Shown in pieces: positions 22,790 to 33,200 of a stretch of DNA of 60,410 nt (its first letter is position 1; every line of letters starts with the position of its first letter). The stretch spans positions 1 to 60,410 of the forward strand of contig JAEPRB010000238.1 of NCBI GenBank assembly GCA_016758965.1, given 5' to 3'. The stretch comes from Circinella minor. Taxonomy: Eukaryota > Mucoromycota > Mucoromycetes > Mucorales > Lichtheimiaceae. The position numbers were made by a program, and so were the translations under genes. The notes beneath the pieces are model-generated. The model was not told the DNA's origin, made no database searches, and saw nothing but the letters and a program-made list of their open reading frames with translations.

Positions 22790-23281
22790 ATGTCAAAAGG
22801 GGGTCGTCATCGTATCTTTACAGAAGAACAACGCAAGGATAGAAATCGGTTAGCACAAGCAGCATTTCGTGCTCGAAAATCGGAATATACAACTACACTT
22901 GAAAATACAGTTGTAGGGTTGGAAAGTATTGTCAAAGAATTACAAGATAGCAACAGACAAACAAGTAGCCGTGCAGATGCAGCAGAAGCTCAATGTCAAT
23001 TACTTGAACAACAATTACAAAAGCTTTATCAGCAACTTCATTCAAGTCTTTTAGAAAATCAACAATTATTGACTGCTCTTGGTAAAGAAAAAAAAGAGAG
23101 AAATACAATGTTTTACAACAAGTATCAATATAAATTATTTTCCTATACTTTCTTTTTTTACTTATTAGGTGAAAAACAAAATATGATTTTTATAGACAGT
23201 GAATCATCAGTGTCTTTATCCCCTTCATTATCATCATCATGTTCAACTTTTGTTGATCCTGCCGAAATAATCTTCACGTGA
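22790..23281 (+). CDS. bZIP transcription factor, Yap1/Pap1 type
   Basis: Model: 22790..23081, 23169..23281, 134 aa. The basic region RKDRNRLAQAAFRARKSEY has the NxxAQxxFR signature of the fungal AP-1 (Yap/Pap1) class. A leucine zipper with heptads of L/V/I (LENTVVGLESIVKELQ...) continues to about residue 95. The short tail has a Ser run and VDPAEIIFT. The intron is 87 nt (a multiple of three) and contains no in-frame stop, so an unspliced transcript would still give a 163-residue protein with an aromatic, hydrophobic insert. Yap proteins bind TTACTAA-like sites in stress responses. I see no Cys-rich redox domain, so it is not a Yap1 redox sensor itself. Confidence 0.88.
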   Translation: MSKGGRHRIFTEEQRKDRNRLAQAAFRARKSEYTTTLENTVVGLESIVKELQDSNRQTSSRADAAEAQCQLLEQQLQKLYQQLHSSLLENQQLLTALGKEKKERNTMFYNKYQYKLFSYTFFFYLLGEKQNMIFIDSESSVSLSPSLSSSCSTFVDPAEIIFT

Positions 23282-23697
23282 CTCGGCAAGTATCTTAATA
23301 ATCATAATAATCAACTACGTACACCTAAAAAAGAACATTGATCCTAGTTATCTTCTTTTTATTTATTTTCGTTTATAGATTCCCATCCATGACATCATGC
23401 CGTCACCTATAAGTACTTCTTTTTCAGTGAGGAAAACATCATCTTATTGTACATAACTTTTTTTTTTATAAATATCAAGATATCAAGAATTTTTTCCCCT
23501 TGTTTTTTTTTCTGTTTTAGTTTTAAAGTATATAATAAATAAATAAAACGTCTAATAGTTAATTATACCAAATATATAATAATAATAATAAAAATAATAA
23601 AAATAGCAATATAAAGTATACAACATGTATAAATATAGAATATGTACGTATAAATTGAAGATAATGAAAAAATGTACAACAAGACTATAGAATAAAA
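23282..23697. other. Intergenic between converging bZIP and Zn2Cys6 genes
   Basis: 3' UTR sequence of both genes, with an ATA microsatellite at about 23576-23605. Nothing else recognised. Confidence 0.5.
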
Positions 23698-26600
23698 TTA
23701 GTCTTGATAATGCCATAATGTCCGTTGTTGTTGTTGCTGTTGTTGTTGATGATGCTGATGTTCGGGTATTGGAAGATGTGAATGAGATGGGGGGAGTGGT
23801 TGCACTGAAGGATTATTGAATAGAATGCCAGAAGTGGTAGTTGATGGAGAAGTTGTATATTTGCCCATATTGAAATCATTAGGATTGTGTAATTGAATCA
23901 ATTGTTCTGTAGTAGTTTTTCTTGTTGAAGCTAGACTAGGTGACATCAATCCACCTTGTTGTTGATGATGATTATGATGTTGATGAAGTGTCATTGGATT
24001 CATTATTATGGATCCATGTATTGTCGCTTGAGAAGAAGGAGAGGGTGATGATGATGATTGTAAAAGTGGTGTAGCTGATACTCCTCCAGCTGCCCACCCC
24101 TGATTCTGTGGATGAGATTGATGAGGTTGTTGATGGTGATGATGATTCATGGACATGACAACATAATCATTATTTTCTTTAGAATGTGCTGGTAGCCCTG
24201 ATATACCAGGTGTGTCAGGTAGGGATACGAATGATTGTTGCGGATGAGTTTGTTGTTGCTGTTGCTGTTGTTGATCTATATACATACGATCCAATACACC
24301 ATCCGAACTTGTCATATCAGACGTAACCATGGGAATAATAGGTCTTGGTGTTGATGTTGATGAGAGAACAACGGGAGATCCTCCTGATGACGTACGATGA
24401 TGTTGCTGCTGTTGTTGGCCATTATCAAAATGATGCTGTTGGGATGTTTGCTGGTGATTTTGCTGCTGCTGCTGCTGTTGTTGTTGTTGTTCGAGTGGTG
24501 ATTGTAGAGGTAGAGGGGAAGGTATCTGACCAGCAGCAGCTTCTATAGTTTCCATGACTTCATTTGGTAATTCATAGCCTTCACCGGTACTTCCAAGTTG
24601 TTGTAAAAACTTGGCACTATTTGGAATCGAAGCATAACGTCTTAATTTGTGAATTGACAGGATAGACCTATCAAACATAATCCACGATTGTCGTGCAATC
24701 CCAATATCACTGTTGTATAAATGGCGAACATGCACTTTGATAGCTGATAGCAGGGAATGAATAATTAAATCGTACTTTACTATGGATGCCGGACGTTCAC
24801 ATATAAAATGCACGAGTTGAGTAATACATGTTGCCATAATACGTCGTTGAAATTGATTATATGCATTATTGGGTGATCTGAACAATTGATCGAGAATACA
24901 TTGGTTAAATACCAAATGAAGATGCATAACCATGGGTCGTGGTGGTGGTAATCGTAATACTTCGTCAACTGATAAAGATGATGTAGGTGTCCATTGTAAT
25001 TCCGGTGGTAAACTTCGTACAAAATCAGAAAAACTGTTTTGAAACGTTTCCAATTTTTCCTTATCGTTGGCGTTCCCGTTCCCGTTCCCGTTGCTGTTGC
25101 TGTTGCTGTTGCTACTATTCTTTTTGTCACTATGGTCATTACTATTGCTACTTCTGTCACTATGAAAAGAAGAATTACTTGTGTCGGTATAGGGTGTAAT
25201 AAGATTACAGTGGTTACTTGTGTTCATCAAGTGCTCATTGACATATAGCAATGTATCTTCGCATATTTGGGCAAACTTGATTTTGTGCTTTAAGTTTTCA
25301 ATAATAAGTTTTTCATCTGCATCATCGTCAGGTAAACCCACGGGTATGTCAACCAAGGCAAATTTCTTCGAAATCATCCAAGGTCGTTCCCAACCGCCGC
25401 TTTGTACCTTGTCAAGACAATAACATGACCAAAACACACGTTTTCGTAGTTCTATTTCTTCACGCGTTAAATCTTTGCTGATATTTGTTTGGTTATGTAA
25501 ACCAAGTTCAAGACACATACGATACGCCATACCGCTATATATCCAGGAACGACAAAATGGACTACCGCTACGATGTGTTGAAGGTGATGGCTCATAAAGG
25601 CTCATATAACATAATGCAACAACCGTACTGATACGAGGTCCATCTAGAAAGTCATCCAACAAACGTTTCGCACGATGGAAAAACACCTCTGGTTTGGGTA
25701 AATCAGGGTACTTGCTGGTATCCAAATAACGGCTGGTTTGAGCATAAATAGCATTCAACAATAATGGTGTAATGATAGGACCTTTACATCGTAATTGTTC
25801 AAAAAAGTACCGCTGAGGTATAATTGGTAAGACTTCGTAGTTTTCACGAAAAAAAAGTTCCAACATTTCCATTTGTGACTCCTTTGATGGCATTTCAATG
25901 GAGCCTGAATAACGACTTGGTAAAGGAGGTTCTACAATCCACTTGATAAAGCTACCATAGGGTTCTGCATCAACAAATGTCTTGCCTGTATGCTTATCAT
26001 AAAGACTGACTTTGCGTAAACCTTCACCTAGCGAAGCTAGTGTGTTACTTGTTCTCGATTCAAGCGGTGGACCTCGCCGTTTGCTTCGTATTGTATTACC
26101 ATCTTTTGTATCTGCAAATAAATAACATGGTTCGGCCGGGTTTTCAAGATCGTTATTGGGATGGTATTGATCAGATGTGGTATTGATAGTTGACGCTGAT
26201 GTTGATAATGATGGTTCAGTGCTGTTGGTAGGCACATGATCAGATTGAAGATGTGGTTGTCGATGATGTAATGTATCTTCTTGGGTTTCTTGATCAGGAT
26301 CGAAGGATCCGTCTTTATAAAATGTACATGGTCGATTACGTGCTGTTATTTAAAAAAAAGTATGATTTCAGTTTCTTTATACTGTCGTGATAAACGAGTA
26401 TGCGTGGCCCTGTGGGTCGAGCCATGCTATGTCCATGGGTTCCTGAGAATATTTTACCTTTACACTACATAGTTATAAAAGAAACGATTGGTTAACAAAA
26501 TGAGATAATAATTACAAAAAAAAATAGTTTGTATATCGCCGTGTGTATCTTTTATTACCTGCATGCAAGGACGTAATCCATCGCACTAAATAAAGAGAGT

Positions 26601-27002
26601 TGGGGGAAGCTTAATTTAGTATTTTCAAAGAATTAGATAGGTTTTTCGTTATGATAATAGTATTAATAATGGTATTATTATTAAAAAGAAAAAAAAAAGA
26701 GGAGGCGTTGGAAACATGTGATTCATTGCTGCTTACGACTTTTATGAAAAGAAAAACACAAGACCATATATTTATCTTCTTTTTTCTTCTTGGCTTCATA
26801 AAGTGAATGACCTTTTTTCTGAAATCGTTGTTTGCTTCCTTTCATATAACTTTTTTTTTTCAAAGCTCATGATCTTCCAACATTCAACAACGTTGAAATG
26901 ACAAAAAAAAAAGCGATTTACCTTGATCTTCTTTGCGCGACAAGTATAACAAGCTCTGCCTACTTTAAGTCGTTTATGCCTCGAATCTCGCGCTGAATTC
27001 AT
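23698..27002 (-). CDS. Zn2Cys6 fungal-specific transcription factor
   Basis: Model: complement(23698..26342, 26458..26464, 26559..26585, 26922..27002), 919 aa, in phase. The finger is split over four exons. C18 and C21 are in exon 1, C28 and C34 in exon 2 (27 nt), C37 in a 7-nt microexon, and C44 in exon 4. Together they give the exact C-x2-C-x6-C-x5-C-x2-C-x6-C spacing. The middle homology region (Fungal_trans, about 205-450) is seen in RAKRLLDDFLDGPRISTV, SWIYSGMAYRMCLELGLH and LRKRVFWSCYCLDKVQSG. The C-terminal third is Gln/His/Ser-rich, a likely activation region. It is a nuclear regulator and the target genes are unknown. Exon 4 is 2.6 kb and uninterrupted. Without the microexon the finger lacks its fifth Cys and the frame is lost. 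Confidence 0.92.
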
Positions 27003-27386
27003 TATGTTTGTTTGTATACAGAAGGTATGCAGTATGACGTATAAGGTGTATAGTAGGAAATACTTTTTATAAACTAATCTTGAACGGGCACTGCAGCTAC
27101 AAAACCAATCAGTGGCTATTCTAATAAGTTTATTGACAGATTTTTATGTGGCGCAAAGAATAAAAAAAGAGTATGGGTATAATGACAAAATGCAAAGGAG
27201 GAGGGAGAGAAAATTAAAAGATTAAAGGGGGGGGGGAAAGGAAGAGAAGGAGAAAAGGAAACAAAAGAAAAAAAAAGTGAATAAAATATGTGAAAGTGAG
27301 AGAGCCATAAGCAACAAAGATGAAAGAGTCGCAATATTATTACTACATTTGGTATTCAACATTTTTCTCGTATTCAAATAGTTATT
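27003..27386. other. Intergenic upstream of the Zn2Cys6 gene
   Basis: Promoter of the Zn2Cys6 gene, purine-rich on plus (27190-27310, including a G9 run). The piggyBac element begins directly to its right. Confidence 0.5.
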
Positions 27387-27406
27387 TTAATCTCTAAATT
27401 GTCATG

Positions 27407-27450
27407 AGACTAGATCTAGTCTTTGGCACTAGATCTAGTCTCCACTTTGG
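27407..27450. repeat. Left subterminal palindromes of piggyBac element
   Basis: A perfect 16-bp palindrome AGACTAGATCTAGTCT (27407-27422), then CACTAGATCTAGTCTCCACT (27427-27446) followed by TTGG. These are probably transposase binding sites. Confidence 0.85.
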
Positions 27451-27591
27451 TCTTTAATTTTGGTCCAATAAAAAACACGAATGACGTCGACAAAAAAAAA
27501 TTAGTTAGTTTTACTTCATAACTATTGATGTGCAAAACGAAAAACAATATCTATTCACTACATTCAGATTAAATTTGCAATTAACATTACC

Positions 27592-29568
27592 ATGTCTGCC
27601 ACCACTAATTTTTCTAACTTTACTTTGAAAATCCCGGTTGGGACTCACGTATCTTTTCTCCCAAGAGCGCTGAAGGCCCGAGAAGCTGCTGCAATAGGAA
27701 CTACAAAGTCTAGTAAGGAACGAGTATATGGAATTGTTCAATCCTACTCGAATGAGGGGAATGTTTTAATGGCGTGTGTTCATGTTGCCAATGGCGATCA
27801 CTCTATATGTAAAGTCAAGGCAGGAAATCTCAAGAAAGAGAGAGAGGCTGAAGAAAACACGGTTCCTGGCGTTCCTGCTGTTGCTCAAGACGAGGACAAC
27901 TCTTCTAACCCGTTGTTGAGTTTAGGGATCGACTATGAATCGGATACAGATGAATCGGATAATGGTGAAGGTCTTGAAGAGGTTCTAGGAGAACAAGGAG
28001 ATGTTGATTGGGTGGATAAGAGAGTTACTATCGATGTACGACACACTGAGCCTTCTTATAAGAATGATGCAGTGTTGAATATCGAAAATCATCGGTTTTC
28101 AACACCATACATATTTTTTAAAAGGTTTCTACCAATGGATCATATTGTTGATCATGTTATTCCATCCATCAATGCTAATGCAGTTGTTCGGTGTATTGAA
28201 AAATGGCACCCACTGACGAAGGCTGAATACTTTTTATGGATTGCACTTTGGACTTATATGGCATGGCTTCCTTGTAGTGATAGAGGTTTTTATTGGAGAA
28301 CAAAGCCAACAATTCTAGTCCCATCCCCGTACAATTTCGGTCAATGGATGTCGCGCCGTCGTTTTGATGCTATTCTGGCAGCTCATACTCTTGAGCATCC
28401 TGCCACTATAGCTGCTGGAGTAACAAGCGACCCTCTAGTTCCAATTCGTGGTTTTGTTGAAGTATACAATGAAAATCTTTTGAATGCAATGGTTCCTGGA
28501 CGAGTGTTGACAATTGATGAGACGATGAACCAATGGGTTGGGAAGGTATCGCGAATGCCTAATGTGAAGAAGATTATTTCGAAACCACATCCTGTTGGTC
28601 AAGAATTTAAAACAGTTGCTGATGCTTCGACTAACATTATTATTCGTCTTGATATCAGTGAAAAGAACTTTCAAGTGAAAAAGTTTGGTGATCAAGGTGC
28701 TGTGATTTCTACCGTCTTGCGTCTGTCTGAACCTTGGTTTGCCACTGGAAGAACAATTCTTGCAGATTCCTGGTTCGGATCCCCTAGTTGTGCTGCTGTT
28801 CTTCATCAATATGGTCTATACAGTATCATGGCAATGAAGAAAAGAAGCCATTGGCCACGTCTCGTTCCCCGTGATCTTCACATGAAGTTAGAAGGAGAAC
28901 CTGTTGGAACATCGATTTCTCTGGTCAGTATTGTCAAGGACGTACCTATGTCAATTTGTATCTTGCGTGATAGAAAGATGCAATGTCTTGTTAGTACTTG
29001 TGGTAGAACAACACAAGGATCAGAGGTTACTCATGTAATCAAGGAAGGAAACAGAAGTCGCTTTGCGACATTTTATCGTCCTGCTGTTTTTGATGATTAT
29101 GGTGCTGGCAAAGGAGCCGTGGATATCAATAATAACAACCGCGATAATATGGCTTCATATCATGATGTCATGCGGACACACTCCTGGGAAGTTAGAGCGT
29201 TTTCTTTCTTTTTGGCACTGGCTGAGGCAAATGCGTACCTTGCATGGCGTTCTTTTGGTCCAGTTGAACAGAGAAGTATTACCCACTTTTCTTTTCGTGA
29301 ACAGTTGTGCACTGATATGATTAACGAATACTTGTATGCAGTTAATATTGTTGAAGATGATGAAGAAGATGTTGATTCATATAGAAATAACACGCGGCAT
29401 GACCTAGAATCAATTGGAAAAGGGTTTCTAAAAGATAGAACCCCTTATTCACGACAATGGAAATGTCAAATCTGCAAAAAAAAAACTACACTCAGATGCA
29501 GCTGTACCCCGACAAAGGGTCTGTGTAAATCCAACTGCTACCGATTGCACCTTGTAGGTAAGCAATAA
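27592..29568 (+). CDS. piggyBac transposase (DDE_Tnp_1_7), intact
   Basis: 658 aa in one uninterrupted frame. The N-terminal about 80 residues look like a small beta domain (PVGTHVSFLPRALKAREA, ERVYGIVQSYSNEGNVL), then an acidic linker. The catalytic core has the three acidic residues in expected contexts: D309 in TIDETMNQW, D392 in ADSWFGSP and D511 in VDINNNNRDNMASYHD. The C-terminus is a Cys-rich zinc domain (CQICKKKTTLRCSC, GLCKSNCYRLH), as in piggyBac proteins, where it binds the terminal repeats. The enzyme cuts and pastes DNA at TTAA without leaving a footprint. No stops or frameshifts are seen, so the copy is young or maintained. Base composition is clearly less AT-rich than its surroundings. 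Confidence 0.95.
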   Translation: MSATTNFSNFTLKIPVGTHVSFLPRALKAREAAAIGTTKSSKERVYGIVQSYSNEGNVLMACVHVANGDHSICKVKAGNLKKEREAEENTVPGVPAVAQDEDNSSNPLLSLGIDYESDTDESDNGEGLEEVLGEQGDVDWVDKRVTIDVRHTEPSYKNDAVLNIENHRFSTPYIFFKRFLPMDHIVDHVIPSINANAVVRCIEKWHPLTKAEYFLWIALWTYMAWLPCSDRGFYWRTKPTILVPSPYNFGQWMSRRRFDAILAAHTLEHPATIAAGVTSDPLVPIRGFVEVYNENLLNAMVPGRVLTIDETMNQWVGKVSRMPNVKKIISKPHPVGQEFKTVADASTNIIIRLDISEKNFQVKKFGDQGAVISTVLRLSEPWFATGRTILADSWFGSPSCAAVLHQYGLYSIMAMKKRSHWPRLVPRDLHMKLEGEPVGTSISLVSIVKDVPMSICILRDRKMQCLVSTCGRTTQGSEVTHVIKEGNRSRFATFYRPAVFDDYGAGKGAVDINNNNRDNMASYHDVMRTHSWEVRAFSFFLALAEANAYLAWRSFGPVEQRSITHFSFREQLCTDMINEYLYAVNIVEDDEEDVDSYRNNTRHDLESIGKGFLKDRTPYSRQWKCQICKKKTTLRCSCTPTKGLCKSNCYRLHLVGKQ

Positions 29569-29690
29569 TAGTAGAAACAACAACAGTAAAAAAAATAAAT
29601 AGAACAATTTTTATGATGTTATTCTTTTATTATTTTAAGTCTGGTTGACTTTTTTTGTTGTTGTTGGAGAAATAATTACTCCCAAAGTAG

Positions 29691-29706
29691 AGACTAGATC
29701 TAGTCT
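29691..29706. repeat. Right internal palindrome of piggyBac element
   Basis: AGACTAGATCTAGTCT, identical to the left palindrome at 27407-27422. Confidence 0.9.
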
Positions 29707-29786
29707 CTCGATTTTTCACTATTTACCAACCAATTTCAATTTGTTATATATAACAACACAGTATATCCTGGAACTTATAAATGATA

Positions 29787-29916
29787 AAATACATTTTTCA
29801 TAACCTAAACTATATTCTATACAACTTTTATAATGTGTGGTCAATTATTTGGCTAGATATATTCATTCAAAGTAGAGACTAGATCTAGTGTCGGGGGTGC
29901 AAAGATACTCATTAAT
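29787..29916 (+). repeat. Direct repeat copy 1 (right end of piggyBac element)
   Basis: About 130 bp repeated almost exactly at about 30143-30271. It includes the subterminal inverted repeat ending at 29890 and the terminal TTAA. Confidence 0.9.
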
Positions 29917-30000
29917 AAAGAAATAACACGTTGCGTCTTATATTTTTTTTATATGTAGTTTCGCAATATAATAAAAATGGATTATATATATTTTTCTTAG

Positions 30001-30135
30001 GTATATCAATGCCATCGCCATCGCACACCAGCTCCTATATCTGATAATGATAATCGACGCCACGATAATATTCCTTGTGGATGTACAGTATCTATTAAGG
30101 TGAAAGGCACTTCTAGCCGTCCTGGAATAGTATCN
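30001..30135 (+). pseudogene. Partial coding fragment, FAR1/MULE-type DNA-binding domain
   Basis: After an acceptor-like TTTTTCTTAG, one frame gives VYQCHRHRTPAP, then about 18 residues, then IPCGCTVSIKVKG and SSRPGIVS up to the N gap. The 'Y.C.R/H....' plus 'C.C...I.V' pattern resembles the zinc-binding N-terminal domain of FAR1/MULE transposase-derived proteins that are numerous in Mucoromycota. Only one exon is visible and the right side is lost in the gap, so family and intactness are uncertain. Confidence 0.4.
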
Positions 30136-30142
30136 NNNNNNA
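30136..30142. other. Assembly gap (7 N)
   Basis: Seven undetermined bases, immediately followed by the second copy of the piggyBac right end. Confidence 1.
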
Positions 30143-30271
30143 AATACATTTTTCATAACCTAAACTATATTCTATACAACTTTTATAATGTGTGGTCAAT
30201 TATTTGGCTAGATATATTCATTCAAAGTAGAGACTAGATCTAGTGTCGGGGGTGCAAAGATACTCATTAAT
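30143..30271 (+). mobile_element. Second copy of piggyBac right end (truncated by the gap)
   Basis: Near-identical to 29787-29915. It ends ...GATACTCATTAA and then continues into different flanking DNA (TTGTTGTTGACAG). It is either a second insertion or an assembly duplication next to the gap. Confidence 0.75.
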
Positions 30272-33200
30272 TGTTGTTGACAGAAAAGCGGGATCAATCC
30301 AACTTTAAAAAAACGCAGCAACATGTTTATATTGCAGTTCCTTAATAATGAATAACATGCTTTTTTTTAAGTCAACAGAAAACAACAATGCGGGAGAGAC
30401 TAAACAAAATATCCATTCGTGGAACACAAAGATCACATATTGGTCCGTGATGAGAAAACTTGGGGATGATATAACTAGGCAATAATTGCTATGTCAACCC
30501 AGCAGATGATTTTTTCCTTTTTTTTTGGCTTTTGACAATTCTACTTTCTAAGTTTCATAATTCTTAATCAGATTGTTTCATGCAGAATGGAATGCAAGTT
30601 ACCAATGTGGTTAATGATACAATTATCAGTATATGTATACTTTCTTCCAAGGATACAACCAAACAATAATATTATGTAGAAGTGTTAAAAAAATTATACT
30701 GATATATACTATATATTCCGATATCTAAACTACAATAATGTCATCTGCTATCGAAAATGAATTTGTCACCTTTACACATATACCCACTGGATTCCCTGAG
30801 AGATTTCTATGTACAACATCTTTGTTTAGTGACAGATGATCGTCGTTTAAAGTTTACTCTCCTTTTTTTGATTGACACGCCTGTATCTATATCCAAATAA
30901 AACAAGAATCTGTTGTTGAGCGGTCGTTAAAGGCAACTAAAAATGAGATCATCTCTGGCACTTTTTTTAGTATTTTTTTTTCTCGATTTACTGCTACAGG
31001 AATTGGCTCCGCCAAATTCTTTGCGGTATTATAAAAAAGAAAAGAAAAAGTCAGGTTCAGATATCAAATATATCAATTTTTAAATGAAATAAACAGAGAA
31101 AACGATCAACAAAGTGGGAAAAAGAAGAAACATGAAATCTAGCTTTTTTTTCTTTTTTGCTTGGAAACTCGAAGAGCCACAGAATGTGAAAATTTACGAT
31201 TTTTTCCGTTTCTTCGTTTCTTAACAAGTTGACTATTTCCGTGTACTCCCTTACCTTTAATAATGTCCAAATTCTTTTTTTAAACTTTTATATTTTTAGT
31301 TCCCCGCTCATTATACATTTTATTAATGAGATTGTTGGCTTTGTTATTATTATTCAGCAAACAAATAATCTGCTTACATCAACACAAATAAAAAAAAAAG
31401 ATAGTGTTAGAAAAGAAAGAATTTGTGATATGTATTATATGTATATATATATACCCAAAAGACAGTGCGACTTGTATAATAAACAAATTTGTAGTACAGA
31501 AAGAAGAGATATAAAATACTGTTATTTCGCTAAAGATATTATCCATTGTCGACACTTACTATTTTTTCTTTGCATTTAATTTAGGTTCACCCCAAAATAG
31601 CTCTCCCTCCCCCCCATTCATTTTAGTTAAAGATCGTTTTTCCCACATAATCGAATTATTCGGTAGAACAGTTAATCCCGAAAACATCATAAACTAAAAA
31701 AAAAACCTTTGTCCTACTCAATGTTACATACGCCATAACCTCACCTGAGAGCACACACACAAACTTGTAGAGATCTTTTTTTTTTATTTTTCCAATTTGT
31801 AAAAAACTGGAAAAGTACGGGATTACGATCAATTACACATAAGATCTCATTGCTCAATAAATATTATTATTAATTATATTTCCGTTTTTATAAAATAATG
31901 TTTATGCATAAATCACTTGAAGGAACCATACAAAAAACACATTGAGCGATTTCCCATTAATTTAAAAACACTATATTTAGTTCTATTTATTACATATTTA
32001 TCACTATAGTAACTTCACGCACTATTTCATTGCTTTTTTGGTCATGTACTTTCATATCAATCATAATTAAGAAACACATATGTTTTCGCTTTCTCCACCC
32101 ACGTGGCGAATAAAATATGAGTATCTAGATGGAAACACAACCTTATTTATTACAAATAATTAGCCTGTTCTTTGTTCGGCTAAATATCATAAATTAATAA
32201 TGGCTTCATACAAATGTATGCATGCTTATATATCCATTACATATAATTAATAAAACATTATACTGTTATTTTGTGTACATGCTTGTAATTTTTTATTAAT
32301 AATAATAATAAACATTTTTATTGATAAGCTTTTAACTAAATAAGGAGTAGTTACAATACAACGAAGCACTTTGTCATTTCTCAGCATTGTAAGCATTATT
32401 ATTATTATTATCTCACTTCTTCACCTTCTCACTAATATACATGTAAAAAAATTGAGTATATGAAATTTATTCGTTTTTCTTTGTTGCACGTATTTAAACA
32501 ATTTAGTTTGATCTGTTTCACTTACATGATTGATTTTTCTTTAAAAAAAAAAAAAGATTCAGCAAACGACCTATTCTGTGCCACTTTGTGGTTTTAATTT
32601 ACAACTTTGATAAGCCCCGCTTTTAATAAATAATACCTGATATATATACATGCTAGGTTTATTATTAACGAATAATCAGAATCTTCTAGCTATCGCTAAA
32701 ACAAATATTAAGGCCATTAATATTATTAATCATTACAGTTCGTATACTTTAAAATAGGCATAGTAATAATAACTGATGGATGTAGTAGTACACTATTATT
32801 GATAATTGAAAAGAGAAAGAAGTGTTAAGCTATTTATAAGTACTATATCACTAACTCAAAAAAAAACATAAACAAAATAATAAGCATAGATTACTATTTA
32901 CTGTGATAAAGGGTATTCTTATTATTAGTTAGAGTAGTATCAAATCCTTCTGCCTTCCAAAGAGCGAAAAAGAATGGAAGTTTCTTTTGTATTCAGTACA
33001 ATTGACTTTCAACATGTGACTGATTGATAGATTATGTGAGATTATAAGTTAGATCCCCAAACTTACCAACGAAAGCCCACCAAGCGCAAGATAGTAACCC
33101 TCTGTGTAACAGTATTATTGAATTAACGAATATGATTTACTTCTCAAAAGCATAATTAGTACTAGAAGGTATTTTTAGCTAAGTTAAAAAATCCCATTGC

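Larger units (their letters stand above)
27387..29915 (+). mobile_element. piggyBac-family DNA transposon
   Basis: The right boundary is well supported. The sequence ending ...GATACTCATTAA at 29915 recurs at about 30143-30271, and the two copies part right after TTAA, the piggyBac target. The left boundary at TTAA (27387-27390) is the nearest candidate and less certain, because its outer tip does not mirror the right one. Subterminal inverted repeats CACTAGATCTAGTCTC (27427-27442) and its complement ending at 29890 lie inside both ends. The element carries a single intronless transposase. Confidence 0.7.

Noticed and set aside
24780..25160. 126-codon minus frame within the Zn2Cys6 gene
   Set aside because: A shadow of the large exon in another frame, with repeats from a GTTCCC/GCTGTT run.
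29160..29393. Antisense frame under the piggyBac transposase
   Set aside because: The sense strand is a clear transposase and the antisense frame has no domain.
31229..31579. 116-codon plus frame
   Set aside because: Composition is that of random AT-rich DNA, with no domain, splice or codon signal.
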